From positions 62,001 through 126,000 of the forward strand of contig NZ_JAKEEB010000003.1 of the NCBI RefSeq assembly GCF_021462825.1: a DNA stretch of 64,000 nucleotides. Direction: 5' to 3'. The position numbers and the translations under genes are program-made. Source of the DNA: Streptomyces glomeratus (lineage in GTDB: Bacteria; Actinomycetota; Actinomycetes; Streptomycetales; Streptomycetaceae). The notes under the pieces were generated by a model. The model did no database searches. It saw nothing but the letters and a program-made list of their open reading frames with translations, and was not told where the DNA came from. This document shows positions 8,556 to 21,188 of the stretch, piece by piece (within the stretch, counting starts at the first letter, position 1; every line of letters begins with the position of its first letter).

Positions 8556-9506
8556 TCAGAAGCCCAGGCGCCGCAGCTGCTTGGGGTCCCGCTGCCAGTC
8601 CTTGGCCACCTTCACATGGAGGTCCAGGAACACCGGGGTGCCGAGCAGCGCCTCGATGTGCTTGCGGGACTTGATGCCGACCTCCTTCAGGCGCTTGCCC
8701 TTGGGGCCGATGATGATCCCCTTCTGGCTGGGGCGCTCGATGTAGACGTTCGCGTGGATGTCCAGGAGCGGCTTGTCCGCCGGGCGGTCCTCGCGCGGCA
8801 GCATCTCCTCCACCACCACCGCGATGGAGTGCGGCAGCTCGTCCCGCACGCCCTCCAGCGCCGCCTCCCGGATCAGCTCGGCCACCATGACCTGCTCCGG
8901 CTCGTCCGTCAGGTCGCCCTCGGGGTAGAGCGCGGGCCCTTCGGGCAGCAGCGGGATCAGCAGGTCGGCCAGCAGCTCCACCTGCCTGTCCCCGACCGCC
9001 GACACGGGCACGATCTCCGCCCACTCGATCCCCAGCTCCTTGCCCAGCCGGTCGATGGCGATCAGCTGCTCGGCGAGAGCCTTGGAGTCCACGAGGTCCG
9101 TCTTGGTGACGATCGCGACCTTCGGTGTCTTCCTGATCCCCGCCAGCTCCTTGGCGATGAAGCGGTCACCGGGGCCGATCTTCTGGTCGGCGGGCAGACA
9201 GAAGCCGATCACGTCCACCTCGGCCCATGTCGTGCGCACCACGTCGTTGAGCCGCTCGCCGAGCAGCGTCCGCGGCTTGTGCAGACCAGGGGTGTCGACC
9301 AGGATCAGCTGCGCATCCGGCCGGTGCACGATGCCCCGTACCGTGTGCCGCGTCGTCTGCGGCCGGTTCGAGGTGATCGCCACCTTCTGCCCGACGAGAG
9401 CGTTCGTGAGGGTGGACTTGCCCGCGTTGGGGCGGCCCACGAAACAGGCGAAGCCCGCCCGGTGGACGGCCTCGGTAGGCTCGGAAGACTGGCTGCGCAC
9501 GCTCAT
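8556..9506 (-). CDS. era: GTPase Era, ribosome assembly factor
   Basis: A 316-residue GTPase that binds the 3' end of 16S rRNA during 30S maturation. The G motifs are complete: GRPNAGKST (G1), a Thr in the TTRHTV switch (G2), DTPGL (G3), TKTD (G4) and the VSA G5 region. The C-terminal KH domain carries IIGPKGKRLKEVG. ATG 9506 is preceded by AGGGAGA about 9 bases upstream; ATG 9515 is possible but too close to that site. In many actinobacteria era sits directly after the phoH-ybeY-corC-cdd block; here amt and glnK separate them. Confidence 0.95.
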   Translation of the reverse strand: MSVRSQSSEPTEAVHRAGFACFVGRPNAGKSTLTNALVGQKVAITSNRPQTTRHTVRGIVHRPDAQLILVDTPGLHKPRTLLGERLNDVVRTTWAEVDVIGFCLPADQKIGPGDRFIAKELAGIRKTPKVAIVTKTDLVDSKALAEQLIAIDRLGKELGIEWAEIVPVSAVGDRQVELLADLLIPLLPEGPALYPEGDLTDEPEQVMVAELIREAALEGVRDELPHSIAVVVEEMLPREDRPADKPLLDIHANVYIERPSQKGIIIGPKGKRLKEVGIKSRKHIEALLGTPVFLDLHVKVAKDWQRDPKQLRRLGF

Positions 9507-9576
9507 GGCGCCCATTCTCCCTGATCCACAGAGCCCCACCGCACGGTTGTCCGCACGCCGGGCCCGGTGAGCTTGC

Positions 9577-9633
9577 GGAAACAGCGACGCAACACGAAAC
9601 GTCACGGAAACACACCCGTACGCAACCGGAAAC
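9577..9633 (+). promoter_or_regulatory. Candidate GlnR boxes upstream of amt-glnK
   Basis: GAAAC elements end at 9582, 9600, 9611 and 9633. The last three are spaced exactly 11 and 22 bp apart, the period of the GTnAC-n6-GAAAC nitrogen boxes bound by the response regulator GlnR in Streptomyces. GTCAC (9601-9605) and GTACG (9618-9622) lie between them. The array is 50-106 bp before the amt start, inside the era-amt divergent intergenic region. Ammonium transporter plus PII genes are classical GlnR targets, which supports the reading. Confidence 0.5.
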
Positions 9634-9645
9634 GCGCGACGGTGA

Positions 9646-11346
<1,701 letters not shown>

Positions 11347-11347
11347 C

Positions 11348-11379
11348 CCGGGGGGCCGCGCCTGCGCGCGGCCCCCCGG
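11348..11379 (+). terminator. Strong hairpin terminator after glnK
   Basis: GGGGGGCCGCGC (11350-11361) pairs perfectly with GCGCGGCCCCCC (11366-11377) around a CTGC loop, extended by two further C-G pairs. There is no U-tract, as is usual in Streptomyces. It lies between convergent genes and can serve both strands. Confidence 0.75.
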
Positions 11380-11393
11380 CGTCGTACGGCGCG

Positions 11394-11747
11394 TCAGCCC
11401 GCCGTGAGCGTGGCGCGGAGCGTGCCGTCCGGGCCGGCCACCAGCACCGGCGTCCCGGGACCGCCGAGGTCCCGCACCGCCGCCCGGTCCTCCGCGGACG
11501 CGGACCCGGCCTCCGTGACCACGGCCGCCGCCTCCAGCGACTTCGCGCCCGACGCCACCGCCATCGCCACCGCGGTCTGCAGGGCGCTCAGCTTCAGCGA
11601 CTCCAGGGCGACGGTTCCGGCCACATACGTACGCCCGGTCTCGTCGCGCACGGCGGCACCCTCGGGCACACCGTTGCGGGCCCGGGCCGAACGGGCCAGG
11701 GTGACGATCTTGCGGTCCTCGGGGTCGAGCGCGTTGGTGTCGGTCAT
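11394..11747 (-). CDS. Cytidine deaminase-like protein lacking the zinc site
   Basis: A 117-residue protein at the position where actinobacteria often carry a small cytidine deaminase-fold protein between corC and era. The fold pattern is visible (ARNGVPEGAAV, VAGTVALESLKLSALQTAVAMAVASGA), but the zinc and catalytic residues are missing. Where the family has CAE or HAE before the helix, this reads SAL, and the PCxxC of the second motif is absent (DLGGPGTPVLV). It is therefore unlikely to be a working deaminase and may have a structural or nucleotide-binding role. The stop lies 15 bp from the glnK terminator. Confidence 0.75.
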   Translation of the reverse strand: MTDTNALDPEDRKIVTLARSARARNGVPEGAAVRDETGRTYVAGTVALESLKLSALQTAVAMAVASGAKSLEAAAVVTEAGSASAEDRAAVRDLGGPGTPVLVAGPDGTLRATLTAG

Positions 11748-11791
11748 GGTCCGAGCATACGAAGCCGCCCGGACCGGGCGGCCTCAGGGGC

Positions 11792-13102
11792 TCACTCCGG
11801 CTGCGGCCGGTCCTCCTCGGGGGGCTCGGCCGGCCCCACCGGTTCCGCCAGCACGGTCACGATCTTGTTCCTGCGGCCCGCCGCGGCCTCCGCGGTCAGC
11901 CGCAGCTCCCGGCCGTCGGGGAGTTCCACCACGGACGACGCCCCCGCGATCGGCACCCGGCCGAGCGCCTTCGCGAGCAGTCCGCCGACCGTCTCGACGT
12001 CCTCGTCGTCGTACGCCTCGAGCCCGTACAGCTCGCCGAGGTCGCCGATGTCGAGGCGGGCGGTGACGCGATAGCGGTCGTGGCCCAGCTCCTCCACCGG
12101 CGGCAGCTCACGGTCGTACTCGTCGGTGATCTCGCCGACGATCTCCTCCAGGATGTCCTCGATGGTGACGATCCCGGCCGTGCCGCCGTACTCGTCGATG
12201 ACGACCGCGACGTGGGTGCGCTCCTTCTGCATCTCCCGCAGCAGGTCGCCCGCGTTCTTGGTGTCCGGCACGAAGGTGGCAGGCCGCATGGCGGTGGACA
12301 CCAGCTCCGACTCGGCGTCCCGGCTGATGTGCGTCTTGCGGACCAGATCCTTGAGATACACGATCCCGACGATGTCGTCCTCGCTCTCCCCGGTGACCGG
12401 GATGCGCGAGAAGCCGGACCTCAGGGCCAGCGTCAGCGCCTGACGGATGGTCTTGTAGCGCTCGATGACGACCAGGTCCGTCCGGGGGACCATCACCTCC
12501 CGCACGAGGGTGTCGCCCAGCTCGAACACCGAGTGCACCATGCGGCGCTCCTCGGCCTCGATGAGGGACTCCTTCTCCGCCAGGTCGACCAGGGCGCGCA
12601 GCTCCGCCTCGGAGGCGAAGGGGCCGCGGCGGAAGCCCTTGCCGGGCGTCAGGGCGTTGCCGAGGAGGATGAGGAGGTTCGGGATCGGGCCCATGATCCT
12701 GGCCAGCGGCACCAGGACGTACGCGGCCGCCGTCGCCGTGTTCAGCGGGTGCTGGCGGCCGATGGTGCGCGGGGAGACGCCGACGGCGACGTACGACACG
12801 AGCACCATGACGGCGATCGCGGCCAGCAGGGCCTCCGCGGTCCCGGCGAACTCCTTCAGACAGGCGTAGGTGACCAGCGCGGCCGCGGCCATCTCGCAGG
12901 CGACCCGGACCAGCAGCGCCACATTGAGGTAGCGGGTCGGGTCCGCGGCGACCTGGGCGAGCTTGGCGCTGCCGCGCCGGCCGCTGCGTACGGCCTCCTC
13001 GGCGCGGAAGCTGGAGACGCGCGCGAGGCCCGCCTCCGCGCAGGCGGCGAGCCAGGCGACGACGACCAGTGCGACCGCGCCGACGACGAGCTGGAGGCTC
13101 AT
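11792..13102 (-). CDS. CNNM/CorC family membrane protein with CBS domains (HlyC/CorC type)
   Basis: A 436-residue protein with three to four N-terminal membrane helices (residues 1-135, DUF21 domain), two CBS domains (about 200-320, with [11 protein letters not shown] and [19 protein letters not shown]), and a C-terminal CorC_HlyC domain. This family is linked to magnesium and other divalent cation export. It overlaps ybeY by 4 bp (13099-13102), so the two are translated together. The pair follows phoH in the conserved order. Confidence 0.9.
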   Translation of the reverse strand: MSLQLVVGAVALVVVAWLAACAEAGLARVSSFRAEEAVRSGRRGSAKLAQVAADPTRYLNVALLVRVACEMAAAALVTYACLKEFAGTAEALLAAIAVMVLVSYVAVGVSPRTIGRQHPLNTATAAAYVLVPLARIMGPIPNLLILLGNALTPGKGFRRGPFASEAELRALVDLAEKESLIEAEERRMVHSVFELGDTLVREVMVPRTDLVVIERYKTIRQALTLALRSGFSRIPVTGESEDDIVGIVYLKDLVRKTHISRDAESELVSTAMRPATFVPDTKNAGDLLREMQKERTHVAVVIDEYGGTAGIVTIEDILEEIVGEITDEYDRELPPVEELGHDRYRVTARLDIGDLGELYGLEAYDDEDVETVGGLLAKALGRVPIAGASSVVELPDGRELRLTAEAAAGRRNKIVTVLAEPVGPAEPPEEDRPQPE

Positions 13103-13596
13103 GACACGGTCGGGGCCGGGGACGGGCCGGTCAGGCCCTTCTCCGCGCGCCAGCCGTCCACGATGGCGGCTTGGAGGCCGAACATCTCGGCCTTCTCGTC
13201 GGGCTCCTCGTGGTCGTAGCCGAGCAGATGCAGCACTCCGTGGACGGTCAGGAGCTGGAGCTCCTCATCCATGGAGTGCTGCGTCGCTGCCTCGGCGCCC
13301 TGCTTGGCGGCGACCTCCGGGCACAGCACGATGTCACCGAGCAGCCCCTGCGGGGGCTCGTCGTCGTCCTTGGCCGGGGGCCGCAGCTCGTCCATCGGGA
13401 AGGACATGACATCCGTCGGGCCCGGCAGATCCATCCACTGGACGTGCAGCTGCTCCATGGCGTCGGCGTCCACGACGATCACCGAGAGCTCGGAGAGCGG
13501 GTGGATGCGCATCCGCGCGAGCGCGTAGCGGGCGATGTCGAGGATCGCCTGCTCGTCGACCTCGGTACCGGACTCGTTGTTGACGTCGATCGCCAT
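13099..13596 (-). CDS. ybeY: Endoribonuclease YbeY (16S rRNA maturation, 70S quality control)
   Basis: A 165-residue protein of the UPF0054 family. The zinc-binding motif [11 protein letters not shown] is intact near residues 117-127, and [20 protein letters not shown] and [12 protein letters not shown] are family-typical. It starts 12 bp after the phoH stop and overlaps the corC homologue, fitting the phoH-ybeY-corC operon that is conserved in most bacteria. Confidence 0.95.
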   Translation of the reverse strand: MAIDVNNESGTEVDEQAILDIARYALARMRIHPLSELSVIVVDADAMEQLHVQWMDLPGPTDVMSFPMDELRPPAKDDDEPPQGLLGDIVLCPEVAAKQGAEAATQHSMDEELQLLTVHGVLHLLGYDHEEPDEKAEMFGLQAAIVDGWRAEKGLTGPSPAPTVS

Positions 13597-13608
13597 GGCA
13601 GTGCTGGT

Positions 13609-14685
13609 CTACTTCCCCTTGTGCGCGTGTCCGGCCTTGCCGCGGGCGGCCTTGTGGGTGCCGTTCTCGGTGCCGTTCTTGCTGTCGTACTTCTCGTAGG
13701 CGTCGACGATACGGCCGACGAGCTTGTGCCGTACGACATCGTGGGACGACAGACGGGAGAAGTGGACGTCCTCGACGCCCTCCAGGATCTCCTGCACCTG
13801 CCGCAGACCGCTCTTGGTGCCGTTCGGAAGATCCACCTGGGTCACGTCACCCGTGATCACGATCTTCGAGTCGAAGCCGAGGCGGGTGAGGAACATCTTC
13901 ATCTGCTCGGGGCTCGTGTTCTGGGCCTCGTCGAGGATGATGAAGGCGTCGTTGAGCGTGCGGCCGCGCATGTACGCGAGCGGTGCGACCTCGATCGTCC
14001 CGGCGGCCATCAGCCGCGGAATGGAATCGGGGTCGATCATGTCGTGCAGCGCGTCGTACAGCGGGCGCAGATACGGGTCGATCTTCTCGTACAGCGTGCC
14101 GGGCAGGAAACCGAGACGCTCGCCCGCCTCGACGGCCGGACGGGTCAGGATGATCCGGTTGACCTGCTTGGACTGCAGGGCCTGGACCGCCTTGGCCATG
14201 GCGAGGTAGGTCTTGCCGGTGCCGGCGGGGCCGATGCCGAAGACGATCGTGTGCTTGTCGATCGCGTCCACGTACCGCTTCTGGTTGAGCGTCTTGGGCC
14301 GGATGGTGCGGCCACGGGAGGACAGGATGTTCTGCGTCAGCACCTGGGCCGGGGTCTCCGGTCCGTCGCCCTCACCGTTGTCGCTCGCGCGGAGCATGGC
14401 GATCGAGCGTTCCACTGCGTCCTCCGTCATCGGTTGCCCGGTGCGGAGCACCAGCATCATCTCTGCGAACACGCGCTGGATCAGGGCGACGTCCACCGGG
14501 TCGCCGACCGCGCTGATCTCGTTGCCCCGGACGTGGATGTCGACCCCCGGGAAGGCCGTCTCGATCACGCGCAGCAGGGAATCCCCGGAACCCAGCACCA
14601 TCACCATGGGGTGCTGTGCGGGGACGGTGATCTGCGTTCTCGCCTCCCCCTGCGCGGGGGTGTGAGCTGTGGGTGTCTGAGTCAT
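13609..14685 (-). CDS. phoH: PhoH-like ATPase
   Basis: A 358-residue protein with an N-terminal region of about 120 residues (HPMVMVLGSGDSLLRVIE) and a P-loop ATPase domain with GPAGTGKTYLA (Walker A) and DAFIILDEAQN (Walker B). PhoH proteins are thought to be RNA helicase-like ATPases acting with YbeY in RNA metabolism. ATG 14685 is chosen over longer in-frame extensions because the protein family begins about 20 residues before the conserved domain. About 198 bp upstream are free of genes and should hold the operon promoter. Confidence 0.92.
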   Translation of the reverse strand: MTQTPTAHTPAQGEARTQITVPAQHPMVMVLGSGDSLLRVIETAFPGVDIHVRGNEISAVGDPVDVALIQRVFAEMMLVLRTGQPMTEDAVERSIAMLRASDNGEGDGPETPAQVLTQNILSSRGRTIRPKTLNQKRYVDAIDKHTIVFGIGPAGTGKTYLAMAKAVQALQSKQVNRIILTRPAVEAGERLGFLPGTLYEKIDPYLRPLYDALHDMIDPDSIPRLMAAGTIEVAPLAYMRGRTLNDAFIILDEAQNTSPEQMKMFLTRLGFDSKIVITGDVTQVDLPNGTKSGLRQVQEILEGVEDVHFSRLSSHDVVRHKLVGRIVDAYEKYDSKNGTENGTHKAARGKAGHAHKGK

Positions 14686-14883
14686 GGGCCGGCTCTGTAG
14701 GCCTGCGATTCCTCCTCCGTAGGGCCGCGCAGTTGAGGGCGGCCTCGCGGTTTCAAGAGTACGACGCGGCGCTGACAGAGCCGTAGGGCTTTTCCGTGTG
14801 CTTGTACGACACCACCTGTGGCACCGGCCCGACCGCCGGCGCCGCTCCGTGGCGGTCAGGTATGGCACCCTGTGTCCGGGCTT

Positions 14884-16152
14884 TCACTCCACCCCCCTGA
14901 TCCGCCCCACCAGCACCGCCCCGGCCAGTCCGATCGCCGCCGCCGCCAGGTACAGCACCCGGTACCCGCCCAGGTACGTGACGATCGGTGCGGCCAGGGC
15001 CGGGGCCGCGACCTGGGGGAGGGCATTGGCGACGTTGATCACCCCCAGATCCTTGCCGCGGTCCAGGGCCTTCGGCAGGACGTCCGTCATCAGCGCGAAG
15101 TCCACCGAGGTGAACACCCCGAAACCCACACCGAGCACCGCCGCCGCGACGACCGTGCCCGGCCAGGTCTGCCAGCCCGACAGAGCGGCCGTCGCGACCG
15201 CCATCAGCACTCCGGACCAGACCACGAACGGCTTGCGGCGGCCCACCCGGTCCGACCGGACGCCGCCGACGACCACGGTGGCGAGGAGCGTGACCCCGTT
15301 GACCGCGGTGAGGATCAGCACACCCTTGTCAGGGTCGTGGTAGCCGACGCGGTCCCGCAGGTAGTAGAGGAGGTAGAGCAGGACGAGGGAGTTGCTCAGG
15401 TTGATCAGGAAGCGTGTCAGCCACGCCCAGCCGAGGTCGGGGTGGCGGCGCGGGCTCAGCCAGAAGCCCGCGAAAAAGCCCCGCCAGTGCCAGGGCGGCC
15501 GGTCCTCGTCCGCCAGCCGCAGGTCCTGGTGGCGCAGGACGTACGGCAGCACGCCCACCACCGTGAACACCGCGCACGCCGCATAGCCGGCTCCGATGCC
15601 CCCGGCCGCCGTCGCAAGGCCCGTCCCGCCGACCACCCCGAGGATCTGCGCCGCCCCCAGCCAGCCGCCCACCGAGCCCCGCTGGAGCCGCGGCACCCGG
15701 TCCGGCACCGCCGCCGTCACCGCCGCGAAAGCCGCGTTCAGCGTCAGCTGCACCAGGCACCAGCCCAGCGCCATGGTCCACGGGCCGCTCGCCCCGGCCA
15801 GCAGCAGAAGCGACAGCGCTCCGCCCGCCACCCCCGCCACGATCCACGGCGTACGGCGGCCCCGTCGCGCCGTCGTGCGGTCCGACAGCGCGCCGAAGAA
15901 CGGATTCGCGACCAGCGACACCACCGCGCCCGCTCCCGTCACCCAGGCCAGCAACGTCTCCTTGGGCATACCGGCGCCGGGTGCGAAGTCCTTCGCCTGA
16001 GACGCGAGCAGGATCTGCAACGGGCCGTACCAGCCCACCCAGATCGCGCCGTTGGCCAGCGACAGGGCCGAGATCCAGCCCCGGCCGACCCGTTCGACGG
16101 GCTCGGCGAGGGCGTCCGCGGACCGATCGGCGGACCGGTCGGCCGTCGTCAT
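14884..16152 (-). CDS. MFS sugar transporter adjacent to a GH1 glycosidase
   Basis: A 422-residue membrane protein with about twelve helices and the MFS loop GALSDRTTARRGRRTPW after helix 2, reminiscent of sucrose and other glycoside permeases. ATG 16152 overlaps the stop of the GH1 gene as ATGA; a longer frame reaching 16818 is only read-through of the glycosidase in another frame. The coupling suggests uptake of the disaccharide or glycoside cleaved by the neighbouring enzyme. Confidence 0.87.
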   Translation of the reverse strand: MTTADRSADRSADALAEPVERVGRGWISALSLANGAIWVGWYGPLQILLASQAKDFAPGAGMPKETLLAWVTGAGAVVSLVANPFFGALSDRTTARRGRRTPWIVAGVAGGALSLLLLAGASGPWTMALGWCLVQLTLNAAFAAVTAAVPDRVPRLQRGSVGGWLGAAQILGVVGGTGLATAAGGIGAGYAACAVFTVVGVLPYVLRHQDLRLADEDRPPWHWRGFFAGFWLSPRRHPDLGWAWLTRFLINLSNSLVLLYLLYYLRDRVGYHDPDKGVLILTAVNGVTLLATVVVGGVRSDRVGRRKPFVVWSGVLMAVATAALSGWQTWPGTVVAAAVLGVGFGVFTSVDFALMTDVLPKALDRGKDLGVINVANALPQVAAPALAAPIVTYLGGYRVLYLAAAAIGLAGAVLVGRIRGVE

Positions 16153-17474
16153 CTCCGCGCCCGCAGCAGATCCCGCAGCCACCCGTACGAGGCCTTCGGG
16201 GTCCGCTCCAGCGTCGTGTAGTCCACGTGCACCAGGCCGAAGCGGCGCGCGTACCCCTCGGCCCACTCGAAGTTGTCCAGCAACGACCACACGAAGTAGC
16301 CGCGTACGTCGACCCCCGCCTCCACCGCCCGGTGCAGCGCCCGGATGTGCCCGTCCAGATAGGCGATGCGCTCCCGGTCCTCGACGCCCTCGCAGGAGCA
16401 GCCGTTCTCGGTGACGACGACGGGCGGGAGCCGGTCGCCGTAGCGCTCGCGGAAGCCGGTGAGCAGCTCGGTCAGCGCCTCGGGGACCACCGGCCAGCCG
16501 AAGTCCGTCACCGGGCGGCCCTCGATCTCCCGGACGGAGAAGGGGAGTTCCGAAGGGAGGGAGAGGCCGCCGAACGCGATCTCCTCGCCCTGCGGGGCGC
16601 CCACCCGTGTCGGCGCGTAGTAGTTGATCCCGTACCAGTCGACCGGTTCCGCGATCACCTTGAGGTCGGTCGCGACGTCCTCGGGGCTTTTGGCCATCAG
16701 CTCGCCGATGCCCTCGGGGTAGCGGCCCAGCAGCAGGGGGTCGGAGAACAGCCGGTTGAGCAGGACGTCGTAGAACTCCGCGGCCGCCATGTCCTCCGGC
16801 GTTGCGGACGCCGGCCACGTCGGGCCGTGGGAGTTGGCGATCCCGATGTCACCCGCCCCGGCCGCACGCAGGGCCCGTACGGCCAGACCATGGGCCAGCA
16901 GCTGGTGATGGGCCACCGGCAGCGCATCGAACATCAGCCGCCTGCCCGGTGCGTGGGCACCCAGCGCATGGCCCAGCAAGGTGTGCTCGGCGGGCTCGTT
17001 CAGGGTGATCCACTTGGCCACACGGTCGCCGAGCCGCCCGGCGACGGCCGACGCGTAGTCGGCGAACCGGGACGCCGTGTCCCGCTCCAGCCAGTCCAGG
17101 GTGACCGGCAGATCCCAGTGGAAGAGGGTCACCACCGGCCGTACGCCCGCTGCGCACAGCTCGTCGACCAGGCGGTCGTAGAAGTCCAGGCCGCCGGGGG
17201 AGTTCACCCGGGGCCAGGAGACCGAGAAGCGGTACGCGTCCACACCGAGGTCCGCCAGGAGGGCCACGTCCTCGCGGTAACGGTGGTAGTGGTCGCAGGC
17301 CACCGCGGCGGTCGAGCCGTCCTTCACCCGGCCCGGCTCCGCGGTGAACACGTCCCACACGGAGGGTTCCCGCGCGTCGGCCGCCCCCTCGATCTGGTGG
17401 GCCGAGGTCGACACGCCCCACAGGAAGCCGGCCGGGAACTGGGGTATCGGGTTCGTCACCATGCGCCGGATCAT
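16149..17474 (-). CDS. GH1 family beta-glucosidase
   Basis: A 441-residue cytosolic glycoside hydrolase of family 1. It has the N-terminal signature FPAGFLWGVSTSAHQIEG, the acid/base glutamate in TLNEPAEH (near residue 170) and the nucleophile in VVTENGCS (near 360), and SLLDNFEWAEGY at the C-terminus. There is no signal peptide, so it acts on imported sugars, most likely beta-glucosides. The start could be ATG 17474 or 17462; neither has a convincing ribosome site. It is cotranscribed with the MFS sugar transporter. Confidence 0.92.
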   Translation of the reverse strand: MIRRMVTNPIPQFPAGFLWGVSTSAHQIEGAADAREPSVWDVFTAEPGRVKDGSTAAVACDHYHRYREDVALLADLGVDAYRFSVSWPRVNSPGGLDFYDRLVDELCAAGVRPVVTLFHWDLPVTLDWLERDTASRFADYASAVAGRLGDRVAKWITLNEPAEHTLLGHALGAHAPGRRLMFDALPVAHHQLLAHGLAVRALRAAGAGDIGIANSHGPTWPASATPEDMAAAEFYDVLLNRLFSDPLLLGRYPEGIGELMAKSPEDVATDLKVIAEPVDWYGINYYAPTRVGAPQGEEIAFGGLSLPSELPFSVREIEGRPVTDFGWPVVPEALTELLTGFRERYGDRLPPVVVTENGCSCEGVEDRERIAYLDGHIRALHRAVEAGVDVRGYFVWSLLDNFEWAEGYARRFGLVHVDYTTLERTPKASYGWLRDLLRARR

Positions 17475-17540
17475 CCTTACCGCCGGTAACGGAAGTCAAC
17501 GGGCAGGCGCGAACTGCCGGTTGCCTCGCAGGCGGCGGGT

Positions 17541-17807
17541 TCAGGCACCTTCCTTCAGCACACGTGAGACCAGCGTCCGCTGCTCCTCGCTCAGCCGGGG
17601 ATCCGCGCAGTACACGGTCTTGCCGTCCACGGTGATCTCATAACCGAAGCCGTCCGGCACCCCGGCCGGCGGCACACCCCGGCCGGCGGCCAGTGCCCGC
17701 TCGGCCAGGGTGTGCCACTCCTGAGCGTCCGCCCGTCCCGAGGTGTCCACCTCGGCCAGGCGCTCGATGCCCGCGAACCCGCCCGTACGCCTCACCCGAA
17801 TACGCAT
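17541..17807 (-). CDS. Emfourin-like protease inhibitor
   Basis: An 88-residue protein (MRIRVRRTGGFAGIERLAEVD ... VPDGFGYEITVDGKT ... LSEEQRTLVSRVLKEG) that matches in size and pattern emfourin, the protein inhibitor encoded beside protealysin-like M4 proteases. The beta-rich start, the DGFGYEI strand and the C-terminal helix are recognisable. It lies 33 bp downstream of the protease gene on the same strand. The expected role is to hold the cytosolic protease inactive until release; this is inferred from family and context. Confidence 0.85.
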   Translation of the reverse strand: MRIRVRRTGGFAGIERLAEVDTSGRADAQEWHTLAERALAAGRGVPPAGVPDGFGYEITVDGKTVYCADPRLSEEQRTLVSRVLKEGA

Positions 17808-17840
17808 GGGACCTGTCTAGTACGAGACGGGCGCCCGGGG

Positions 17841-18920
17841 CTACGTGGCCGGCACCCCGACCTGCTCCCAGGCCTTGAGCACGGCCTCCTGCTCCGCGCC
17901 CTCGCGGTAGCGGTTCACGGCCGCCGTCACCGTCAGCCGCGCGAAGTCCGCGAAGGTCGCGTGCGTCTCCAGCTCCCCGCCGGTCAGCACGTCGTACCAG
18001 ATCTGCCCGGCCCGCTCCCAGGCGTGTCCGCCGAGCTCGGTGGCGACCAGGTAGAACGCGTGGTTGGGGATCCCGGAGTTGATGTGCACCCCGCCGTTGT
18101 CCCGGCTGGTGTGCACATAGCCGTCCATCGTCCCCGGCTGCGGGTCCTTGCCGAGCACGTCGTCGTCGTACGCGCTGCCCGGTTCCTTCATCGAGCGCAG
18201 CGCCTTGCCGGTGACGCGCGGGGCGAGCAGCCCGGCACCGATCAGCCAGTCGGCCTCGGCGGCGCTCTGGCCGAGCGAGTACTGCTTGATCAGCGAGCCG
18301 AAGACGTCCGACATCGACTCGTTGAGGGCGCCCGATTCGCCGAAGTAGGCCAGATTCGCCGTGTACTGCGTGACGCCGTGGGTGAGTTCGTGGCCGATGA
18401 CGTCGATCGGGAGGGTGAAGTCGAGGAAGATCTCGCCGTCACCGTCGCCGAACACCATCTGCTCGCCGTTCCAGAAGGCGTTGTCGTAGTTCTCGCCGAA
18501 GTGCACGGTCGCGTCCAGCGGCAGGCCCTTGCCGTCGATGGAGTCGCGGCCGTACGCCGTCAGATACAGCTCGAAGGTGGCGCCGAGGCCCGCGTACGCC
18601 CGGTTGACGGTGGCGTCCCCGCCGGCCTCGTCGCCCTCGCCGCGGACCTTGGTGCCGGGCAGGGTCTCCCGGTGTCCGGCGTCGTAGACCGTGCGGTGCG
18701 GCGCGCCGGCGTCGGCCGTGGGCGGGGTCGCCGCGGGCGCGCCGATGACCGTGGTCAGGCGGCGGCGGGTGCGCTCCAGGGCGTCCCGCTCCAGGGTGCG
18801 GCGCGCGGGAGTGGCGAGCGCGGAGTCCTCGTGCTGGGCGAGGTTGTCGAGGACATGCGGTGGCACGATGGTGCAGAAGACGGGCTCAAAGCCCCCGTTG
18901 GTGTTCATGTCGGGCACCAT
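17841..18920 (-). CDS. Protealysin-like M4 metalloprotease
   Basis: A 359-residue thermolysin-family enzyme without a secretory signal. The short N-terminal propeptide holds FCTIVPPHVLDNLAQ, the PPL-type motif of protealysin-like proteases. The zinc site HELTH begins at His177, followed by GALNESMSDVFG, which supplies the third ligand, and the C-terminal GGVHINSGIPNHAFY with the catalytic His. ATG 18920 is preferred because GGAG lies 5 bases before it; ATG 18908 is possible. It is divergent from leuA and paired with an inhibitor gene downstream. Confidence 0.92.
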   Translation of the reverse strand: MVPDMNTNGGFEPVFCTIVPPHVLDNLAQHEDSALATPARRTLERDALERTRRRLTTVIGAPAATPPTADAGAPHRTVYDAGHRETLPGTKVRGEGDEAGGDATVNRAYAGLGATFELYLTAYGRDSIDGKGLPLDATVHFGENYDNAFWNGEQMVFGDGDGEIFLDFTLPIDVIGHELTHGVTQYTANLAYFGESGALNESMSDVFGSLIKQYSLGQSAAEADWLIGAGLLAPRVTGKALRSMKEPGSAYDDDVLGKDPQPGTMDGYVHTSRDNGGVHINSGIPNHAFYLVATELGGHAWERAGQIWYDVLTGGELETHATFADFARLTVTAAVNRYREGAEQEAVLKAWEQVGVPAT

Positions 18921-21006
<2,086 letters not shown>

Positions 21007-21027
21007 CCCTCTGACCGGCACGTTCCC

Positions 21028-21059
21028 GGCCCCGTCCGCCCTTCAGGGCGGGCGGGGCC
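21028..21059 (+). terminator. leuA terminator hairpin
   Basis: GGCCCCGTCCGCCC (21028-21041) pairs with GGGCGGGCGGGGCC (21046-21059) around a TTCA loop, 14 pairs with one G-U. It lies 22 bp after the leuA stop and has no following U-run. Confidence 0.75.
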
Positions 21060-21188
21060 ACGTCGTGGACCAGCCATTTCGGCCGAAGATCACGGAGAGG
21101 TCTCGTCCGGGGTACTGACTCCGCATCAACAATGTGGCTAACATCACGCCAGCGCGGCGATGATGCCGCGTGGCGAGGGAGGTGCGAC

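Noticed and set aside
11762-11784. GC hairpin between the corC homologue and the deaminase-like gene as a terminator
   Set aside because: GCCGCCC and GGGCGGC can pair, but the genes are on the same strand in a conserved operon, and short GC stems arise often by chance here.
14884-16818. 644-residue extended MFS frame
   Set aside because: The added N-terminal part reads through the GH1 gene out of frame. ATG 16152 overlapping the GH1 stop is the natural start.
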